Of a DNA stretch of 9,100 bases, positions 6,611 through 9,100 are shown one piece after another (position 1 is the first letter of the stretch; every line of letters begins with the position of its first letter). The stretch spans positions 1-9,100 of the forward strand of contig DNKW01000028.1 of NCBI GenBank assembly GCA_003488655.1, given 5' to 3'. The stretch comes from Candidatus Altimarinota bacterium (GTDB taxonomy: Bacteria; Patescibacteriota; Gracilibacteria; BD1-5; UBA2023). The notes under the pieces were generated by a model that saw only the letters and a program-made list of their open reading frames with translations, made no database searches and had not been told where the DNA came from. Position numbers and translations under genes: made by a program.

Positions 6611-7672
6611 ATGTTCCTGAAAAAAACACTTCTCATCTTTCTGTTTCCAATTCTTCTCCTCTCTTCCTGCTCCAGCGAATATTGGCAGTTTCATGAAAAG
6701 AAACAAGCAAGAGAACAGGAGAAACAGAAAACAATACAATCCCTTCAGGATTTCTCGATAGAACAGATAGAGACTCATGATGTGGAAATCCTTGCCACAC
6801 CCGATAAAAAGGTGCTCGATAGAATCGTTTCCATGGTGGATCAATCAAAAAATCAGATTTTTATAGAAGTATACATATTCACCGAGAAATGAATACTTGA
6901 ATCTCTCAAAAATGCAAAAAAACGATGAGTGGACGTACGGGTGGTTCTCGAAAAAAATGTTTTTGGTGCGCCCAGTATCAATAGTAAGACTTTCAAATCG
7001 TTGCAATGAGCGGGAATATCCATCACCTATGACAATTCCAAACTCTACAATTTCGTCCACACGAAGCTTCTCATTATTGACGACGTCTACATAATCACAA
7101 CTGGGAATTTGAGCTACTCGAGCTTCACCACGAATCGTGAGTTCTTTGTTATCGGGAAAAATCCGGCAGATGTACAGACGCTAAAAAATATCTTTCTCGC
7201 AGATTTCACCTGACAGGAAATATCGGAAAGTACGACCAATCTTGTTATCTCACCGGTTAACAGCAGAAAAAAAATAGAAACTCTACTTAAGAGCGCGAAA
7301 AAAGACATATTCCTCTATGCCGAAAATTTTTGAGACAATAGTATCCTGAGTATCCTCTCACAAAAAGTGGCAAGCGGCATCCCAGTAACCATCTGTATGG
7401 CAGATCCTTCAAAAGTGAAATCCAATACCGAAGTGATAGCGCTCCTCAAAGGGAAAAGAATCGACGTACGAACTTCCAAAAAACCGGTCATCCACGCAAA
7501 AGCAGCACTCGTGGACAGTGAACATGGCTATATCGGAAGCGAAAACTATAGTGCTAATTCTCTCGATGAGAATCGAGAAATCGGCACGCTTATAAAAGCC
7601 TCTCCTGAATTCACGGAAATGTTTCGCTCCGTTTTCGAATCGGATTGTCCAAATGGAGAGATATATAAATAA
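6611..7672 (+). CDS. Phospholipase D-family lipoprotein with two HKD motifs (UGA-recoded)
   Basis: A 353-residue protein ending at TAA, with TGA read as Gly94, Gly106, Gly133, Gly201 and Gly241; the standard code leaves only fragments. Residues 1-19 are a lipoprotein signal peptide and the lipobox Leu17-Ser-Ser-Cys20 marks the lipidated cysteine. A Lys/Glu/Gln-rich linker (about 26-50) leads to two PLD domains. The first catalytic motif is His150-x-Lys152-x4-Asp157 followed by GNLSYSS; the second is His295-x-Lys297-x4-Asp302 followed by GSENYS. Two HKD motifs in one chain is the cardiolipin synthase/phospholipase D architecture, but the same fold serves nucleases, so the substrate (phospholipid or nucleic acid) is open. 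A surface-anchored form suggests action outside the cytoplasmic membrane. I prefer ATG 6611 over the in-frame GTG 6587 because it begins the signal peptide with Phe-Leu-Lys-Lys. Confidence 0.88.
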
Positions 7673-7679
7673 ATGCACC

Positions 7680-7706
7680 TTGAAAAAAATGAAAAATTCA
7701 TATAAT
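7680..7706 (+). promoter_or_regulatory. Sigma-70-like promoter for the TPR protein gene
   Basis: TTGAAA at 7680-7685 and TATAAT at 7701-7706 are 15 bp apart, the same spacer as the pair at 2007-2033. It lies in the 63-bp gap after the PLD lipoprotein gene, and ATG 7736 follows 29 bp after the -10 box. The seven bases after the start of the box (TATAATACA) also match the 2028 promoter. Confidence 0.55.
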
Positions 7707-7735
7707 ACAGATATTCTATTTTCCACATCAGCTTC

Positions 7736-8596
7736 ATGGACATTTTCTTTTCCAATGTTTTCGCGAAATATGAGATTGCCTTTCTTGGCGTTAATCTCCT
7801 CTATATAGCCTTTCATATACTTCATAGCTTCTTTCATTCATACCTCAGATTGCAAACTTTTCTCGGAAAGAAAAAAACGGCTGAGCGTATTATAGAGGAA
7901 CAGAAAGAAAAGGTTCTGGAAGAAGAAACAGAATCTATGGAAAATAAAGAAACTCCCCTTGAAGAAGCGGAACTATTAAAGCCCGTCCTTTCGGGGGATG
8001 AAAAACAATATCTTGCCGAACTCATAAAAACCATAAAAACCCGTATCGCCCGTGGGGAGTTCAGTGAAGCACGAGCCCGTATCATCGAGGGGCTTTCCAT
8101 AGAAAAGTTCAACAAAGATCTGAATTGCCTACTCGCTTCCCTCTATGAAAAAGATCGAGATTACAAAAAAGCAGAACTCATTTATAAGGACCTTATTCTC
8201 ATGAATGACACGGATCCGGAACTCTATCTGAAGCTCGGATTCGCACTCTCCATACAAGGAAAGTACGAGATAGCCTATGAAATCTATAAGAGACTTCTCT
8301 CTCTCGATGAACACAACACCGAAACGGTTGATATGCTTGCCAATCTCGGACACCAGCTCGGGTATCACGGAGAATCCAATGAATATGCGTACATATTCCT
8401 GAAGAAAAATCCTCACAATACGGACATTCTCTATCTTACTGCTATAAATCACATCAATCTCGAGGAACGAATTTCCGCCCTTGGAAGCCTGAAAAAGATT
8501 CGAACCATTGATCCTTATAATGGGAAAATCCAGGAACTTATTAAAAAAATAGAACTGGAATTGGAGCTGGAAAATAATTTTAAAATTGAGGAATAA
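7736..8596 (+). CDS. Membrane-anchored TPR protein
   Basis: A 286-residue protein with no in-frame TGA, ending at TAA. A single hydrophobic segment near the N-terminus (about 14-36) should anchor it in the membrane. It is followed by a basic patch (GKKKTAER) and a charged, probably coiled-coil stretch rich in Glu and Lys (about 48-82). Residues from about 129 to 262 form roughly four tetratricopeptide-like repeats of about 34 residues, for example 161-194 with the LGFALSIQGKYEIAYEIYKRLL pattern. TPR arrays bind other proteins, so a scaffolding or assembly role at the membrane is likely but the partner is unknown. The Glu-rich C-terminus ends in IKKIELELELENN. It has its own promoter-like pair upstream and is followed by the 250-bp gap before dnaB. 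Confidence 0.85.
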   Translation: MDIFFSNVFAKYEIAFLGVNLLYIAFHILHSFFHSYLRLQTFLGKKKTAERIIEEQKEKVLEEETESMENKETPLEEAELLKPVLSGDEKQYLAELIKTIKTRIARGEFSEARARIIEGLSIEKFNKDLNCLLASLYEKDRDYKKAELIYKDLILMNDTDPELYLKLGFALSIQGKYEIAYEIYKRLLSLDEHNTETVDMLANLGHQLGYHGESNEYAYIFLKKNPHNTDILYLTAINHINLEERISALGSLKKIRTIDPYNGKIQELIKKIELELELENNFKIEE

Positions 8597-8600
8597 TTCC

Positions 8601-8619
8601 TATCTTATGATACAAGATA
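8601..8619. repeat. Small AT-rich hairpin after the TPR gene
   Basis: TATCTT (8601-8606) and AAGATA (8614-8619) form a 6-bp perfect stem with a 7-base loop, starting five bases after the TPR stop codon. The stem is weak and no T-run follows, so it is a poor intrinsic terminator by the usual criteria. It could still help end the transcript or protect its 3' end. Confidence 0.3.
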
Positions 8620-8626
8620 AAGAATA

Positions 8627-8780
8627 TTTGTCATTCCGACCGAAGTGGAGGAATCCCTTTAAATCGGTATATTGGCACTAAAATTTCAAAAAACATCAAG
8701 GGTTGAGAATTAGGCCTAGAAAGATCTGTCTCAAGAGTGGTAGTTAAAAGGGATTCCTCGATTACACTCGGAATGACAAA
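8627..8780. mobile_element. MITE-like palindromic element (34-bp inverted terminal repeats)
   Basis: The 34-bp arms 8627-8660 and 8747-8780 are reverse complements at 29 of 34 positions; the mismatches all fall in the middle, leaving perfect outer 13-bp (TTTGTCATTCCGA) and inner ends. They enclose 86 bp that hold no reading frame of note and an 8-bp palindrome TAGGCCTA (8711-8718). The arm resembles the GTCATTCCGA...GGAATC family of dispersed repeats that I recall from many bacterial genomes. No transposase is present and I see no clear target duplication, so it would be non-autonomous. As RNA it would fold into a long hairpin and may also serve as a terminator or mRNA-end structure between the TPR gene and dnaB. 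Confidence 0.65.
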
Positions 8781-8801
8781 CAATCACATTTGTTTTAAAA
8801 A

Positions 8802-8830
8802 TTTACACCACGGACATATTAGGCTAATCT
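8802..8830 (+). promoter_or_regulatory. Promoter of dnaB
   Basis: TTTACA at 8802-8807 and TAATCT at 8825-8830 are 17 bp apart, the preferred sigma-70 spacing. The ATG follows 16 bp after the -10 box, which predicts a leader of only about 9-10 nt. It sits between the inverted-repeat element and dnaB, so dnaB is probably transcribed independently of the upstream run. Confidence 0.5.
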
Positions 8831-8846
8831 AACCAATAAATATTTT

Positions 8847-9100
8847 ATGAAAATTCCTCCACACTCCATAGAAGCGGAACGATGAGTTCTCTGATCTATC
8901 CTTCTCGACAAAGAAGGGATGTTTCAGGTATCTCCCCTTCTCATAGAAGCAGATTTTTACGATCCGAATAACGGTCTCATTTATGGGGCTATGATGGATC
9001 TTTTTACACGTAATAAACCCATCGATATTCTCACGATTCGCGAACATCTGGATGATCGGCAGAATCTTGAAAAGATTGGGGGAAATACCTATCTTATCGA
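8847..9100 (+). CDS. dnaB: Replicative DNA helicase DnaB, N-terminal part (runs off the window)
   Basis: The first 84 residues of a protein that continues past the window edge. The start PPHSIEAERGVLGSILLDKE matches the opening of the DnaB N-terminal domain, where the family has PPxxxEAExxVLGxLLxD; the FYDPNNGLIYGAMMDLFTRNKPIDILTIREHL segment and the EKIGGNTYL segment also fit. TGA encodes Gly13 and Gly16, the latter being the family-conserved glycine of VLG. DnaB is the hexameric ATP-driven helicase that unwinds DNA at the replication fork and contacts primase through this domain. The Walker motifs lie outside the window. The start has a T-rich leader with no Shine-Dalgarno sequence. Confidence 0.95.

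Noticed and set aside
702..7333. Interpreting the in-frame TGAs as pseudogenes, sequencing errors, stop readthrough or selenocysteine.
   Set aside because: There are 25 such codons in eight genes, without frame changes, at glycine positions, while gene ends use only TAA or TAG. No selenocysteine insertion context is suggested, and glycine rather than selenocysteine or tryptophan fits the family alignments.
1..9100. Search for CRISPR arrays, tRNA or rRNA genes, phage or transposase genes.
   Set aside because: I saw no regularly spaced repeats, cloverleaf-like genes or transposase motifs on either strand; the only repeat element is the inverted repeat at 8627-8780.

Overview
The window most likely comes from a bacterium of the Candidate Phyla Radiation in the Gracilibacteria/Absconditabacteria (BD1-5/SR1) group, which reads UGA as glycine (translation table 25). 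The evidence is internal. Eight of the twelve genes are cut short if TGA is read as stop. Reading TGA as Gly joins the pieces into full-length proteins and puts glycine where the families need it, for example Phe-Gly-Thr-Pro and Met-Asp-Glu-Gly-Asp in Fmt, and the start of the DnaB N-terminal domain. I count 25 in-frame TGA codons. All eleven genes whose ends are visible stop at TAA (ten) or TAG (one), never TGA. Coordinates below use this code.

Layout. 105-1079 (+) is an exported YkuD-type L,D-transpeptidase-like protein. Convergent to it, 1135-1752 (-) is a LexA/S24-type self-cleaving repressor. A 314-bp AT-rich divergent regulatory region (1753-2066) separates lexA from a long co-directional plus-strand run, 2067-8596. 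The run holds a small secreted protein, an AI-2E/PerM-family membrane protein, fmt, a small unknown protein, an ABC-2-type permease, a short prmC, a small possibly DUF721/DciA-like protein, a two-HKD phospholipase D-family lipoprotein and a membrane-anchored TPR protein. Gaps in the run are 6-63 bp, with one short overlap (permease/prmC), so much of it could be one or a few operons. A 250-bp gap (8597-8846) then carries a MITE-like inverted repeat and a promoter for dnaB, which starts at 8847 and leaves the window.

Functionally the window mixes translation (fmt; prmC, which methylates release factors), DNA replication and damage response (dnaB, LexA-like, perhaps a DciA-like factor) and envelope functions (L,D-transpeptidase, PLD lipoprotein, AI-2E protein, permease). 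I see no CRISPR array, defence island, phage module, tRNA or rRNA. The most notable aspects are the recoding itself, the lack of Shine-Dalgarno sequences at every start, a recurrent TATC(C/T)T element exactly 15 nt before three start codons, and the inverted-repeat element before dnaB.
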